From NCBI GenBank assembly GCA_027943335.1, contig BSBK01001114.1, positions 526,001 through 590,000 on the forward strand: a DNA stretch of 64,000 nucleotides. Direction: 5' to 3'. Origin of the DNA: Chamaecyparis obtusa (Eukaryota > Streptophyta > Pinopsida > Cupressales > Cupressaceae). A program made the position numbers and the translations under genes. This document shows positions 11,026-23,523 of this stretch, one piece after another. Below the pieces are notes generated by a model. It made no database searches and had not been told where the DNA came from. It saw only the letters and a program-made list of their open reading frames with translations. The first letter of the stretch is position 1. Each line of letters starts with the position of its first letter.

Positions 11026-14000
11026 TCACTTGAAGCTACTGGGGTGTAGGGGTAATAAATAATTATCCAAAAATGGTTTATGGAGCTGCATTATCATTCC
11101 TAAGGTATTGTCCCATCCTGACCTGACAAAATCCAAAACCTGTATCTTTATTTCTAGCTGGGCAGATAAATCAACTAAACTCTCAACAATAGAGAGATGA
11201 GGATCTCTCTGTACTAACTCCTTTCCCAACACCAATTCTTTCTGCATACTTTCTAGATGAGGTGTTAACATAGTCTATATAGAAATTAGCTTGGTCTTAT
11301 AAGCCCATCATTAGCCATTAGCTTGGCTAATCTCCCTTGTGCATGAAGTAACCTTGTGAAATGAATGGAGCTGGAGCTTGCATCCATGCTTAGTGAATGA
11401 CCGGTAGACTTCAATTCTAGTTTCCATTTATCAACAACTCTTGATTGTCCTTAGTGAAAGTTTCTACATGACATATTTTCTTGTACAGAGAATGAACATT
11501 CTACACAACCTCTTCTAAATTAGTCACCAAGGCAGAAAGTTCTACCCATTTTACTACTATCTTGGTTGAGACCTTTTCAAGTACCTTTGTCTCAAACTTT
11601 CTTTTGGACCACTGCATAAGTTTCTCATTTGCTTCACTATCATCAATATTCACCTTCTTAACAATTTGAATTGGTTGCTCCAAAATAGGTGAGGTTTCAT
11701 TCACATCATCCATTTCAAAGGTTTCTATAAATATACCTTGATTTCACGCAATAATTATTTCTACTGACGCTCTTGCCTTAAATCCTCTTGCTTTATTTTC
11801 TTTTTCAAAAGATCTTGCAAAATTTGTATATGCTCATATGTCAAGTTATCAGTGTCCCACTTTAGAATCACTATAACTTCATCAATTTTAACTTGTGTAC
11901 TTGGATATTTCTCCTTTTTCTTTTGTGATTTCTTCATAGATGTATTTCCACTTGGCATCTGTATTAAAGCTTTAATAGCCTCTTTATCCTTGGGCTCTAG
12001 AATCACCTCATTTTTTTCTTCCCCAGTCTTCTTCTTTTCCTCCATATGAGGACCTGTCATTACTAATGCAAACTTATATACTTGATCTTTTAGACTCTCC
12101 TCATCTTGTTCTTTCTTATCCTCCTGGATAAGTGCATTCTCAATTGTTATTTCTAGCTTGTCCCATTTCTCAGTACTTGTACTATGTAACACTTGCTACT
12201 AAACTATGACCATGTGTGAAATTGAAGGTGCATTGTCTATAGTTGAAGTACCTTCAATCCGTGTATAATCATGTACCTATATAAGAACAAGATTTGTACT
12301 CAGTAGAGAGTGACCAAAAGTTGCCTCGACAAGAATTTGACTCTTTATCTCTTCCTTGGTCAATGCATTGGTGTTAACTGGTGTATCCTCAGGGATATCC
12401 TCTATTGTGATCACATCTTGTGATCCAATCACTTATACCTTCCATCCTTCTTCCTCTAGATTTTAAGGCTTATTAAAGTCTTCCTTATTATCCAATTCCG
12501 CTTGGATGGATGTACCTTCACCCTGTTGTGAACACTTCAATTAATAACCCAAAAATGAGTTTCCACAACCTTGTGCTATGTTGAAAAACTTATTCAACCT
12601 TGAGTTTCAAAATGGAATAAGCCTCGAGCTTAGGTAAAAACCTATTTATGTACTGCTCCATATATGTCTTTATCTACTGTGGTGATAGATCAGGCATGAT
12701 TTGAGCTAATGTACTTTCCCTTATCTACTTTTCTATCATGATGGCATACTACCATTTCTGATCAATTCTATTATAAAGTTCTTCAAGGATGAGATTCCCA
12801 ATCTATAGAGGTGTCATCTTAAAAGTGCATAGAATTTATAGAATTGCCTCTTCAACATTTTCTTTGTCATCATTACTTAGTTTTTTAAATTTAGTAAGCT
12901 TGAAACCTATTAATCCAGCAATGCTTTTGATATTGTGGAATATTTCATCCACAGTCATTGGACGTCTATGTGATGCCACCTTCACCTTTGTATTATCATC
13001 TGTATCTATCTTTTCTTCTTCATCATCATCCTGCTCCAAGACTAACTTCCTTCATAGTTTCTTCTTGGGATGACTCGAAACACCTTTGGTTTGAACTTTT
13101 TTTATTTTACCTGACCCTTCCCCTTCTATTTTCTTTGCTGGTGCCTTTCTCTGGGGCTCAGAAGCTGTGTAGTAGAAGCTTCCCTAGTCCTTGGTCTAAG
13201 TGCTATAGGAGGAGTGGGATTTTGTTTCTGCAATTTTCTTTTGCTAGGCTTGGCAACTGATACATCCTTTTCCTTCTTTGGAACTTCAATTTCCTCCTCA
13301 TCACTTCCTTTAGACTCACTATATTTATCTTCTCCCAGACCTTGTGTTATTTCAAGAGGTGCATTTTACTCTTCACCTTCTCCTAGCATCTTCTCTAGGT
13401 TCTTAACTATTTTCTTTTTCTTTCTTTCAAGGGTTGCAAACTTTAACCCCATAGTTATTTTAGACTTAGCCTCTTCATAAGTCCCAAAAGGTTTGGCCTT
13501 CCTATAAATCTCCTTAGATAGTAAAGAAGTAATTGCTGCTGTTGTCTCATCTACATTAACCTTATAAGGTAATGGCCTAATCCATGCTATCCTAGGCATA
13601 ACAACCTAAACATAAGTATGGTGGGTATCCACTAGAAATCATATGTCATTGTAGTGCTTCTCTACTAGGGATACATGGATTCTACTTCTCTTTCTCATTT
13701 TCTTCTTGAATTTCACAAAGTAGTTATCCATAACACTATAAAAAATTTCACCTAATTGATGAATAAATTCATTGATTTGTTGGGTGACTGGTCGATCCTT
13801 ACTCCATACAACATCTCCAATTGTAAGAAAACTATTATGAACATAGAAGAATAAACAAATGATTAGGGAACCGAACTTACACATTGAATATTTGGCCTTC
13901 CTGATTGAAGTAAGGTTCTTGACAAGCTGGGTCAACTGTAGCTAGGAAAGATCATAAGAATGATCTTTCTTTACTATCTTCAATGCTTGATTGACTGTAA

Positions 14001-14634
14001 TGCAAGGAACACTATCTAACCTACTTTACTGGTAAAATTTGTGAGCAATCACTCTCACTACAAAATCTATTTCTGGATCTATTATTGTGGAAATTGTCAT
14101 TCCTCTTTTGTTCCATACTGCCTGAGTGTTTGTTTGAATTATCTCTTTACTCTCGCATCTCACTATTTTCTTCCCAGTAATAAAGGGATAATCGATGACC
14201 TAGTGAATCATATACTTGGTGATCTTGATCGGCCCATTTTCCAACCATATCTTCATATCATGAACTCTTCTTAAAATAATATTGATCCATTTAACCTTGA
14301 AATTTAGAGGGAATTATATGGCATGTACTAACCCTTTCTTGGCAACGTGTTGATGCTCTGCCTTGAACAATCTGTTAATACACACCTTTTTATATGCTTC
14401 CCTCAGCTCATAGTCTCTGATTTCTCCTATTTTGCACATGAAACATGTGCATACATAATGTATCATTAAGACGTTAGGTGGAATTGATGACAGGGCACCC
14501 ATGAGATCTCCCTTCACCGCATTTTTTGGAATGGCTTGAAATTTAGGCAGCTTACATGTATCACTCCTCACAAGTTGAATATTCAACACTTCTTTTCCTT
14601 TCTTGCTAACTACTGGAGACAAAGTAGATACCAT
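11026..14634 (-). pseudogene. Long unrecognised second frame of element E
   Basis: Open segments at 14,634-14,314, 13,935-13,639, 13,599-13,366, 12,192-11,761 and 11,271-11,026 share one reading frame, implying a protein of about 1,200 residues now broken by stops and some frameshifts (segments at 13,039-12,836 and 11,713-11,501 are in another frame). Readable parts are a compact region with KAKYSMCKFGSLIICLFFY near 13,870, a KFATLERKKKKIVKNLEK helix near 13,430, an Asp/Glu-Lys-rich region near 13,000 and a Lys/Glu-rich region at 11,800-12,150. I find no protease, integrase or RT motif and cannot assign a family. It takes the place of pol between gag and the 3' LTR. Confidence 0.5.
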
Positions 14635-15205
14635 TTCTCAAATCTAGGTTTCTAAGAATAGATTCAAATAGCTTGGTAGTACCTTGTTCTAATAGTCCTT
14701 CATGATGTTTGCTGATGACACATTGTAGAGATATTCTCAAGTTTCACTTAACACATATAGCTCTTATTAATCACCTTAAAATTGCTCTACAAACTATCAA
14801 ATCAATTGGTAAAATGAAAATGAACAATAATAATTTTCTTTATAGACTCCAAACAGTCAGGTTAGGGCTTCATTAAATGATCCGTACACTTTGTAGGTGA
14901 ATACAACTATCTCAGCCTTCACATATTGACTCAGCTACCATATACTCGGTTAATACTAACACTTCATTTCTACTTAGTAGATATTACATCTCAGATATCA
15001 TAGGAGCTCGACACACACGGAGTGACTTGGTCACTCAATACTTAACTACCGATGCCCGACATCAATCATGCAATTTTACTCTTTTCTCAAATCTATCCTA
15101 ATGCATCTCAATTCATGTAGCTATGGACTTTAATCATGTCAAATGTTAGGAATTGATGTAAAATATGACATTAGAAAGTTCAGTTCCTCACATACCTTCT
15201 TTTCT
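14635..15205. other. Spacer between the two frames of element E
   Basis: About 570 bp with no open frame of note. It contains an ACTCGGTTAATACT box near 14,946, matching boxes in the LTRs of elements A and C. Confidence 0.4.
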
Positions 15206-16554
15206 TAGTTTAAAGTAGTGTGATCACCTGATCCATTGGATTGGGTGATCTCAGGTTCACTGGCTCTACTACTACTTGCTTCCTCTTTCTTTCTCCATGT
15301 CTTGTTCAAATGATTCCTTATCTATTCAATAATTTCTTCATTTTTGATTTGTTTATTACTCGGTTCTTGTGCTTTGTAGTCTTTTTTTATGTGACCAATC
15401 TTGTGGCATTTGTAATAGACCAAGCTTTCACTCATCCAACTCTTGGATTTACCTCTAAAATGGGTCTTCATATAGTTTGCTCCAATATGACCATATTCTC
15501 CACAATAATGACAACTATACCATGTATTGTAGTCCCAATTGGATGTGTTACCTTATCTAGGTTCTTTATTCTTCTTATTGGATGTCCACTTAGATTTGGA
15601 TCTACATTCTTGTGCTCTATGACCATATTTCTGACAGTTAAAACAATGTCCTTGAAATCTAGGTGTAGTAGGTGCCTTACTAGCCTTTGACCTGCACTCA
15701 TGTGCATGATGTCCATTTTTCTTATGATTAAAACAATTTTCATTGAACTTTGGTTTAGGATTGGACTTACCATTCTTTGTTCTACAAATGTTTTCTATGT
15801 GTCCTAGGTTTCCAAAATGATGGCATGTCGGTTTGTTATTCTTTGACTTTACATTCCTCTATTCCCCATTCTTTGATGATTCTCCTTTTGTAGTGGATGA
15901 TAGGTGCTCATCATGTCCAAGTCTAGAAGTATCACTGGATCTTCTTGGTGAAATCAACTTTTCTTCAAAGTATTTCACAACTTCATTTGGTTTGTTCATC
16001 CTTTCATTGAATTCCTTTTCAGATCTCAATTCATTCTTCAGCTGACTATTTTATGATCTCAGATTTGTGATTTCCATATCTTTCCTACTCAACTCCTGAT
16101 TAGCAAGTAATAGTTGATTTACCATATCCAATTGATTGTTTGTCAGCCTTTTCATGTCACATGTCCTTTCATCAAGTCTTATAGACATTTGTCTTTTATC
16201 TTCTCCTGCCATTATCTTGTCTTCTTCAGCTTTCTTTTTCTATTCAATTACTTCACATAGTCGTACTAATTGAATTTCCTATTCTCTCTTTAGACTTATG
16301 ATATCTTCATTTAGTGATTTATTTCTTTCTAATAGATCTACTATAGCTTCATCACTTTCAGTAGAATGATGATTGTCAAATAGACCTTTAGTATCCTCTT
16401 CTTGATATTATGTGTCATTTAGTTGAATTGCCAATTCTTTCCTTCTGCTTAAGGTTTTATTCAATTATCCTTTGGCTGCTTCAAGGTGTTGTAGTGCAAG
16501 ATGATTGCTAATCTTTTGATTCTCTATGATCTTTCCCAACTTATAGACCTCCAT
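15206..16554 (-). pseudogene. gag: Gag-like protein of element E: coiled coil plus five zinc knuckles
   Basis: From ATG 16,554 the frame encodes an N-terminal region of about 220 residues rich in Glu, Lys, Leu and Asn with heptad spacing (for example DLLERNKSLNEDIISLKRE near 16,310), then a Ser/Lys-rich hinge. Five CCHC-type knuckles follow between 15,830 and 15,390. Only the third, CFNCQKYGHRAQEC at about 15,610-15,650, keeps all four ligands. Others have lost ligands, two of them by Cys-to-Tyr changes. Six or so stops interrupt the frame. Zinc knuckles bind RNA, so this is the likely packaging protein. The usual Copia UBN2 capsid domain is not visible. Confidence 0.6.
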
Positions 16555-16600
16555 TTCCAAGAGCTTAACTCAAGCGATTAGACTCCTTTTAAGAGACCAA

Positions 16601-16614
16601 TGCTCTGATACCAA
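16601..16614 (-). other. Primer binding site of element E
   Basis: Minus strand reads TTGGTATCAGAGCA, the complement of the plant initiator tRNA-Met 3' end, one base inside the LTR boundary at 16,616. Confidence 0.8.
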
Positions 16615-16615
16615 T

Positions 16616-16898
16616 TGTTGGAAATCTAATATGGGAAAGTGAGATACTGAGAGGGGGGGGGGGGGGGGGGGGTGAATCAAATATCCACTACTAATTTCAC
16701 TTTGACATAAATTCAACTTACATAACATAAAAATGAATTTAAATACTGAAATAGATCTAACAATATAATCACAACCATCAAATGAAACATATAACACAAA
16801 GATTTTAGTTACCCAAAAACCCTTGAAAGGAAAAATTGGGGTGGGGATGACACCCACAAATCTTCACTACTATAGTATAAAGTTTTACTGTTAGGTCT
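16616..16898 (-). repeat. 5' LTR of element E, part 1
   Basis: Starts TGTTGG after the primer site. 16,722 onward matches 9,603 onward in the 3' LTR. It is interrupted at GGTCT (16,894-16,898), the target-site duplication of element C, and resumes at 29,087. Confidence 0.85.
16653..16672 (+). repeat. Run of 20 guanines in the LTR of element E
   Basis: Twenty consecutive G between GAGATACTGAGA and TGAATCA. The equivalent box in element A's LTR has six G (about 1,544-1,549). Confidence 0.9.
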
Positions 16899-19800
16899 TG
16901 TAATGTCCCTGCCAGGGAACCCATAAGGAATCAGGTCTTATGACCAAAAATAGCAACTAACAAATTTTTTTCCTAACATTACATCACTACTACTTTACAT
17001 TTACATTCCTTAAGGTTCCCTTAATGAATTCATTTACATTACTTATCCAAATTGAATTTAATTTCCTTTATTTACTTTCACATTTTAGAACTTTAAGAGA
17101 TAGGGTAAGAAAATAACATTTCATTTACAATTATATTTCTTACTTTATATACTAATTTCATTTCTCCTTCTTGCACATTGAATAACTATTCATTACAAAT
17201 TACATTTTAACCTTAACATAATAAACATTTTACTTCATTGCAACAAAGGAGAGATAGAAAAGATCATTCAACATTACATTATATATTTCCAACTTTGATC
17301 TTTCAAATAATAACCCTTGAAACCCAGCCTAGAACTATCCCTCCCAATTACATTGCTTTTGTTTTCAATTACATCTTTCTGATAATAGATCTCATAATAA
17401 TAGGTACATGAATGACCCAAAGGCATTACAACATATCTTTACATCTTTATTTTCAATAAAAATGATACAATATAAAGGTCTTCATAGAATTGAACATAGC
17501 CAAGTCACGAACCACAAACATGACCTCGAAAGATTTTTTCCACCCAACCATGTGAAACTGGTGAAGTTTCACCACCCGTGCGAGGAGATAAAACCAAGAT
17601 ACTCACAAGGACCTAAGCAATCTAAGGCTCAAAAGATAAACAAACCCAAGATTCAAAAAGAATATAAAATATCATCACACTATAACATAGAGGTCAAGGT
17701 TCTAGGATACCACCTAAGTGAGTGTCATCACACAACGTGTGTATTGGGATCCACCCTGACAACCATGTAACCTCGGTCCCCCCTTTATGAATAGGGATCC
17801 ACCCTAGAAGTTACCCATGGTCCCAGTACTCCAATATGACTATGTGGCCATTAACATATTTTCTTTCATTATCTTTTATTTCCCCACTTTCCTAGATTCA
17901 TTAATAGGTTATCACTTTTTAATTACCCACCCATAGGATCATCTGGTAACCACTTTAGGGTTCTAACACCTATAATGAGCCACTCACCTAGGGTACCTAG
18001 TCCCCTACCCCCACACACACAAGCCATGAAAATATCAAGTACTTTCAAAAGATCCATCTCATAGGTCTAGGGAGCCCTCCGGTGCACTCAGGCCACCCGA
18101 ACAAGTCCTGACCTTATATTATGGACTCTACCAAAAGACAAGTATCAAAAAAAGCTTAAAATCAAAACCATGTATAGAAATTCATTAAACACAACATAAA
18201 ACTTCCCACAAGAACTTAGACAACATTCCATAGCTTTTTTCAAAAGTCTAGGGAAATCTCATGTGCCTGAAATTTGGCTAAGTCTAAAATTTTCAAAAAA
18301 CCAAAATCTAGAATTTGCATCTTAATTCCTATGAAGCTGAAACCTATCTCAATCATCTCAGAAGGTACCTAATTCCTTTATACAAGTATATACTTGTATA
18401 ATTCATGTTCTCCTTGGTTAACACTAATCTACTCAGTTGATACAATTTGGTCGGTTCATACAGTTTGGTCGGTTGATACAGTCTGCTTAGTTGACACTAG
18501 TTTGCTCGATTCAAATAGTTTGGTCGGTTGATATGATCTAGTTGGTTAACACTGGCTTCTCGGTTAACACTACCTGCTTGGTTTATACTAGTTTCTCGGT
18601 TAACACTATTGCTTGGTTAACATTGACAGCTCGGTTAACACTAACAACATGTTTCTCCCAATTGCGGGAAATGACTGTCAACTCCAACTTGCAGGTAAAA
18701 CTGCACATTATGGGGACTATGGTTGCCTAATCTGGGCATGACCCATTTGAGATCTCCCAGTTTCCCTTTAGAAATGGCCCATCAATCCATCCTATCTATC
18801 TAAAATTTTTTTTCCAGATCTGGACAAAGAAAGGTGGTGCAAAAATAGATATGAAACTGTAGGTTTGAAACAGAAGTTCTAAAGCCTCGAAGAACTCATG
18901 GACATTCTGGATAAGAAAGGAGATACAAGGAGAATGCTAAGGACCCTAAAACCTCTTAAAAATGTAGAAATATTCATATACATACAACATGGAAAAATAT
19001 TTAAACATAATCCTAAACTCCAAATCACTAATACAGACACAACATATATATGTATAACATAATCATTCTGAAATTTACATAGACAATACAACACACAGAG
19101 AACACATTCATACACAAAGAGGAAGAAAGGAGATTCTTCCTAGTTTAGACCCTACCTTGGGTCCTGCGGAGAATCCTCTTCCCTTGACTGGAGAATCTTT
19201 GTGAAACTTCAATCCTTGAGTAGATATCCTTCTGGAAATATTTCTCTGGCAATCAATTCCAAGAAATCCTCACATAGATGACTTCACCAACCAGAGACTC
19301 TCAAACTCACATAAACTTTCACCAAAAATTTATGGAGAAATCAATTACAAACAACTCAAAAGAAAACAAATCTTCCAAAAATTAACATCCTCCTACACAC
19401 AAAAATATTCAATTATTTATCCTCCAACAATGTGGTTGGAGGAGTTGCTTTATGGGAAGCAACTTCCCAACTTCCATAATTGGTTGGAGGAACAACCAAA
19501 TAGTTTCCTGTAAAGACTTAATCAATGTTTTAATAAAATTAATTAAAATATCTTTTAAATGAAAGCATAACAAGAATAATAGACAAATACCTTTCAAAAA
19601 AAACACATAGCATAATAGTAAAATAAGTAGCCTAACTTCTAGGAGGTCTTGAGTTCAACTCCCTCCTAGATAGCTAATTTTACTACAAAGGGCATTTTCC
19701 TTTTATTATTATTATGTTTACTTTTTAAAAAAAATTTAATAGATTCATTAAATATACTTTATTTAACTCACTTTATTTACTTATTATACACAACATACCA

Positions 19801-20570
19801 TTAACACAATTAATGAAAACATACAATTATTATTATTTATATAAGCATGGATATATGCATGTGCACCCACATATACACATACCTATATAAAATACAAACA
19901 ATTATAACATAATTATTTATTATACATATAAAATAGATTAATTCTAACACATAACATAAACTGAGACCAACATCAAATCAAGTCCATAACATAAGTTGCA
20001 TTCTACTTTCCCAACTAGGATAACTTCCTAAACATAATTCTAAGTCCATGGGTAACCTCGAGAGTAACTTGGTTAAATCTCCACACATCAACAATTCAAA
20101 GATTTTGAAGGCACGCTTATACTTGTGTAGCTAGGTGGAGATGATGCTTGGTACCTACATCCTACATCACCAATTGATATGCATATACAAATATATAAAT
20201 ATAAATAGATAGTGGCAAACAAGCAGGGAAAGTGCGACATCGTGTGGATCTCCCGCAGGAGTAACTACGACTACCCCTCCTCATCCTACACTCATATCAA
20301 CTAATGAACATCAAACCATAATAGGGTCATTAGGGTTAGATCATAACACAAATCAATGTAAAACATTTTTCTTATAGTTCATTTCTAGCCATTCATCATT
20401 AAATTATAACTCATTTAATATTTCCAAATAAACTATAGCAACCAAATATATATTCTCAAATGTCTCATAAAATGCTAGCTAAATAATAATCATAATCCAT
20501 CATAAAATCCAAAGTGTCAAGCAATAGTCCTATTAGTCTAACATAGGAAGATGCTAGGGTGGGCATTACA
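16899..20570 (-). repeat. 3' LTR of element C
   Basis: 3,672 bp, plus strand TGTAATGTCCC to GGGCATTACA, so the ends form an inverted repeat of about 10 bp. Nearly identical to 25,332-29,081. It has no convincing gene. It contains a CTCGGTTAACACT-type repeat cluster (18,414-18,650) and a tRNA B-box-like stretch near 19,640-19,670. Confidence 0.92.
18414..18650. repeat. Degenerate minisatellite (CTCGGTTAACACT type), left LTR of C
   Basis: About ten imperfect copies of a unit near 20 bp built on GCTCGGTTAACACTA or TTTGGTCGGTTGATACAG, head to tail. The same cluster recurs at 26,938-27,160 in the other LTR. Confidence 0.75.
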
Positions 20571-20583
20571 TCCTCTGCCCCTA
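20571..20583 (-). other. Polypurine tract of element C
   Basis: Minus strand reads TAGGGGCAGAGGA immediately before the 3' LTR. It is purine-rich with one C, and acceptable as the plus-strand primer. Confidence 0.6.
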
Positions 20584-20592
20584 GGATTAGGC

Positions 20593-23523
20593 TTACTTCT
20601 GAAAGCCTACAAATAAGTATGAAAATGTAGATCTGAGTCTGCTAGCATCCTCCCAAGTAGTAGAGGTATCATCATTGGGGTCCCCTTGGACCCTTACCTG
20701 CTCTATGCTGTGACCCCTGAGGGTCAAATTTCACTGCTGGAGTATACGTACTGGCTCCAAAGCCAGCTGCCCATCCTCTACCTGTAAAGTGTTCCAATCC
20801 AAAACATGAATCAAATCAGGAATATACTGTCTAAGTAAGGATATGTGAAACACATCATGCACATGTGCAATGCTGGGTGGTAGGGTGAGTCGGTAAGCAA
20901 CCGGTCCTATCCTCTCAAGGATCTCAAATGGACCTACAAATCTTGGTGCCAACTTAGAACCTTTTCCATAATGGATAGGGCTCTTACATGGGTGGACTCT
21001 CAAAAACACCTTATCTCCAATAGAGAACTATCTATCAATCCTATGAGCGTCAGCATACTTCTTCTGCCTATCCTGAGCTATCAAAAGATGTTCTCTGATC
21101 CTTTGAACCTATTGCTCCATATCTTGTAACATCTTGGGGCCAAGTACTACTCTATCCTCTAAGCGATCCCAACTTAGAGGGGTACGACAAGGATGACCAT
21201 AAAGAGCTTGAAATGGTGAAATCCCCAAAGAACTTTGATAGCCATTGTTGTAGGCAAACTCCACTAGGTACAAGTAATCTTCCCAATGAGTTTGTTTGTT
21301 CATCACATACATCCTAAGAATGTCCTCAAGAACCTGATTAACTCACTTTGTTTGACCATCGGTCTTTGGGTGGTATGCATAACTAAAATTTAGCTGAGTT
21401 CTTAAAGCATGCTGGAAAGAGGTCTAAAACTCTGAAGTGAATACTAGATCTCTATCAGAGATAACCTTTCTAGGAACACCATGTAATTTGACTATATCCT
21501 TCATGAAGACTCTAGCTACTGTAGTAGCAGTATAAGATGACTACATGGGCAAGAAATGTGCTACCTTGGTTAACTTCTCCACCATGATAGCATCATGTCT
21601 CCGATACATGACTGGTAGTCCCACAATAAAGTCCATAGATATCATATCCCATTTCCATTTAGGAATCAAATGTGGTTGAAGAAGGCCTACTGGGTGATGA
21701 TGCTCAGCCTTGACCCTCTGACATTCTAGACACCTAGCCACAAAATTGGCTATATCCCTCTTCATGCCCGACTAGAAATATAGTTGTCTCAGATCTGAAT
21801 ACATCTTCTTAACACCTGGATGAGCTGAATAGCGAGCATGATGTGCTTCCACCATGATGACTCTCCGAAGATCACCTGAAAGTGGGATGTAAATTCTACC
21901 TTGATATCTCAGTAGTCCATCTGACTCTAAGGAATACCCTGAGAGCCTTCCTTCTAAGGCCCTTCCTATCTCAAGTTCAGCCTTAACTTCTTGATACAAA
22001 GTATCTGAAGAGAGTGATTGCAAAATCTGACCTCTCAAATCAGTCAAAAGGGAGAGCATGGATATCTCATGTCTCCTTCTGCTTAAAGCATCTACCACCA
22101 AATTTTCCTTACCTTGGATATATCTAACCTCAAAATTATACTCACACAGGAACTCCATCCATCGGTGTTGCTTGGCATTGAGATTAGGTTGAGTAAATAT
22201 GTATTGAAGGCTTTGATGATCAATGTGTAACTCAAACCGATGTCCCAATAAGAAGTGTCTCCAATGATTCAAGGCATGAACTACAATTGCTAACTCCAAA
22301 TCATGGGTGGGATAGTTAAGCTCATGGTCCTTAAGCTTTCTAGACTCATAAGCAATAAATCTTCCCTCTTGCATCAATACGGCCCCTATGCCTTCCAAGG
22401 AGGCATCAATACAAACTACAAAATTTTTAGCGGGTTTGGGTACTACCAAAATTGGGGCACTGGTCAACTTATCCTTTAGGTTCTGAAAATATTCTGAACA
22501 TTTCTTAGTACAAATGAACTTCTTCCCTTTCCTTTGCAAGGAAGTGATGGGATGAGCTATTCTGGAGAATCCTTGGAAGAAGCGTCTGTAGTATCTAGCT
22601 AAACCCATGAAACTACAAACCTCTGAGATGTTGGTGGGGGTTGGCCATTCAACTATAGCTTGTATCTTGGCGGGATCAACTGCTATACCTTCTCCTGAGA
22701 TAACATGACCAAGATACTTAACTTCAATTTGGAAGAAATCACACTTCTCCAAGTTTGCAAATAACTGATTCTCATGAAGGCATTGTAACACTTGTCGAAG
22801 ATGTTGCTCATTTTCTTCCACTATCTTAGAATACACCAAAATATCATCTAGGAAAATTATGACAAATTTATCCAAGAAGGTTCTGAATACCCTATTCATA
22901 AGACTCATGAATACTGATGGTATATTTGTGAGATCAAAAGGTACTATGGTAAATTCATAGTGTCCATACCAAGTACAAAAAGCTGTTTGGTGAATGTTAG
23001 CTTCATGAATCCTTAACTGATGATAACCCGACTTTAGATCAATCTTGGAAAACACCTTGGCTCCTTTCATCTGGTCAAACAAGTCATCAATTCTTGGAAA
23101 AGGGTACCGATTCTTAATGGTTACTTTTTTGAGTTGACAATAGTCAATGCACAACCATAGTGAACCATCCTTCTTTTTAACAAAGATAACCAGAGGTCCC
23201 CAAGGTGACACACTTGGTTTGATAAAGCCTTTTTCTAAGAGTTCTTCTAATTGAACTTTTAATTCACTCAACTCCTGAGTGGTCATGCGGTAGGGAGATT
23301 TAGAGATAGGCTCAGCTCTTGGCACCAGTTCTATGTGAAAATCAATATCCCTTTTGGGAGGCATTCCCATAATTTTAGTTGGATATACATTTGAAAACTC
23401 TTGAAGCAAAGGGTGCTTGAGTATAATTTCTCTATCTTCCTTTTCCATCAAATCATTAACTGAGACTGCGAGAAGTTGGCATCCTTTCCTCATGCATTTC
23501 TTAAGTTGCATAGCCGATATCAT
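20593..23523 (-). pseudogene. pol: Chromovirus pol of element C: RT, RNase H, integrase, chromodomain
   Basis: One frame from 23,523 to 20,593. Residues 1-583 are open: reverse transcriptase about 60-260 with catalytic FLDD at 224-227, RNase H with D373, E410, D435 and D478, then the integrase zinc-binding start (H562, H568). Stops follow (TAG at about 21,769, then others), but the frame continues with CLECQ, the catalytic MDFIVGLP, SDRD and the GPFEI...VFHVSLL-like core (here HDVFHISLL). The last 50 codons (20,593-20,755) fit a chromodomain: PVRIL at the start, a Trp-Glu near the end, one TGA inside. The catalytic Glu of integrase (GQTE) is Lys. Chromodomains steer integration to marked chromatin. 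Confidence 0.9.

Larger units (their letters stand above)
9603..16898 (-). mobile_element. Element E: Copia-like large retrotransposon derivative without pol (main part)
   Basis: Minus-strand element split by two later insertions. Pieces: 3' LTR remnant 9,603-10,722, interior 10,723-16,615, 5' LTR start 16,616-16,898, continuing at 29,087-30,010 beyond element C. The interior carries a coiled-coil/zinc-knuckle frame and a long unknown frame, but no recognisable protease, integrase, reverse transcriptase or RNase H. The purine tract AAAGGGGGAGAT and the initiator-Met primer site are Copia hallmarks. Without its insertions E would be about 8.3 kb. It is the oldest layer of the left half. Confidence 0.75.

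Noticed and set aside
15241..15690. 149-codon plus-strand frame
   Set aside because: Antisense shadow of the zinc-knuckle region of element E; hydrophobic composition is a by-product.
19630..19675. A functional tRNA gene in the C LTR
   Set aside because: Only a B-box-like stretch with a short stem; no cloverleaf and no A box seen. Kept only as a weak finding.
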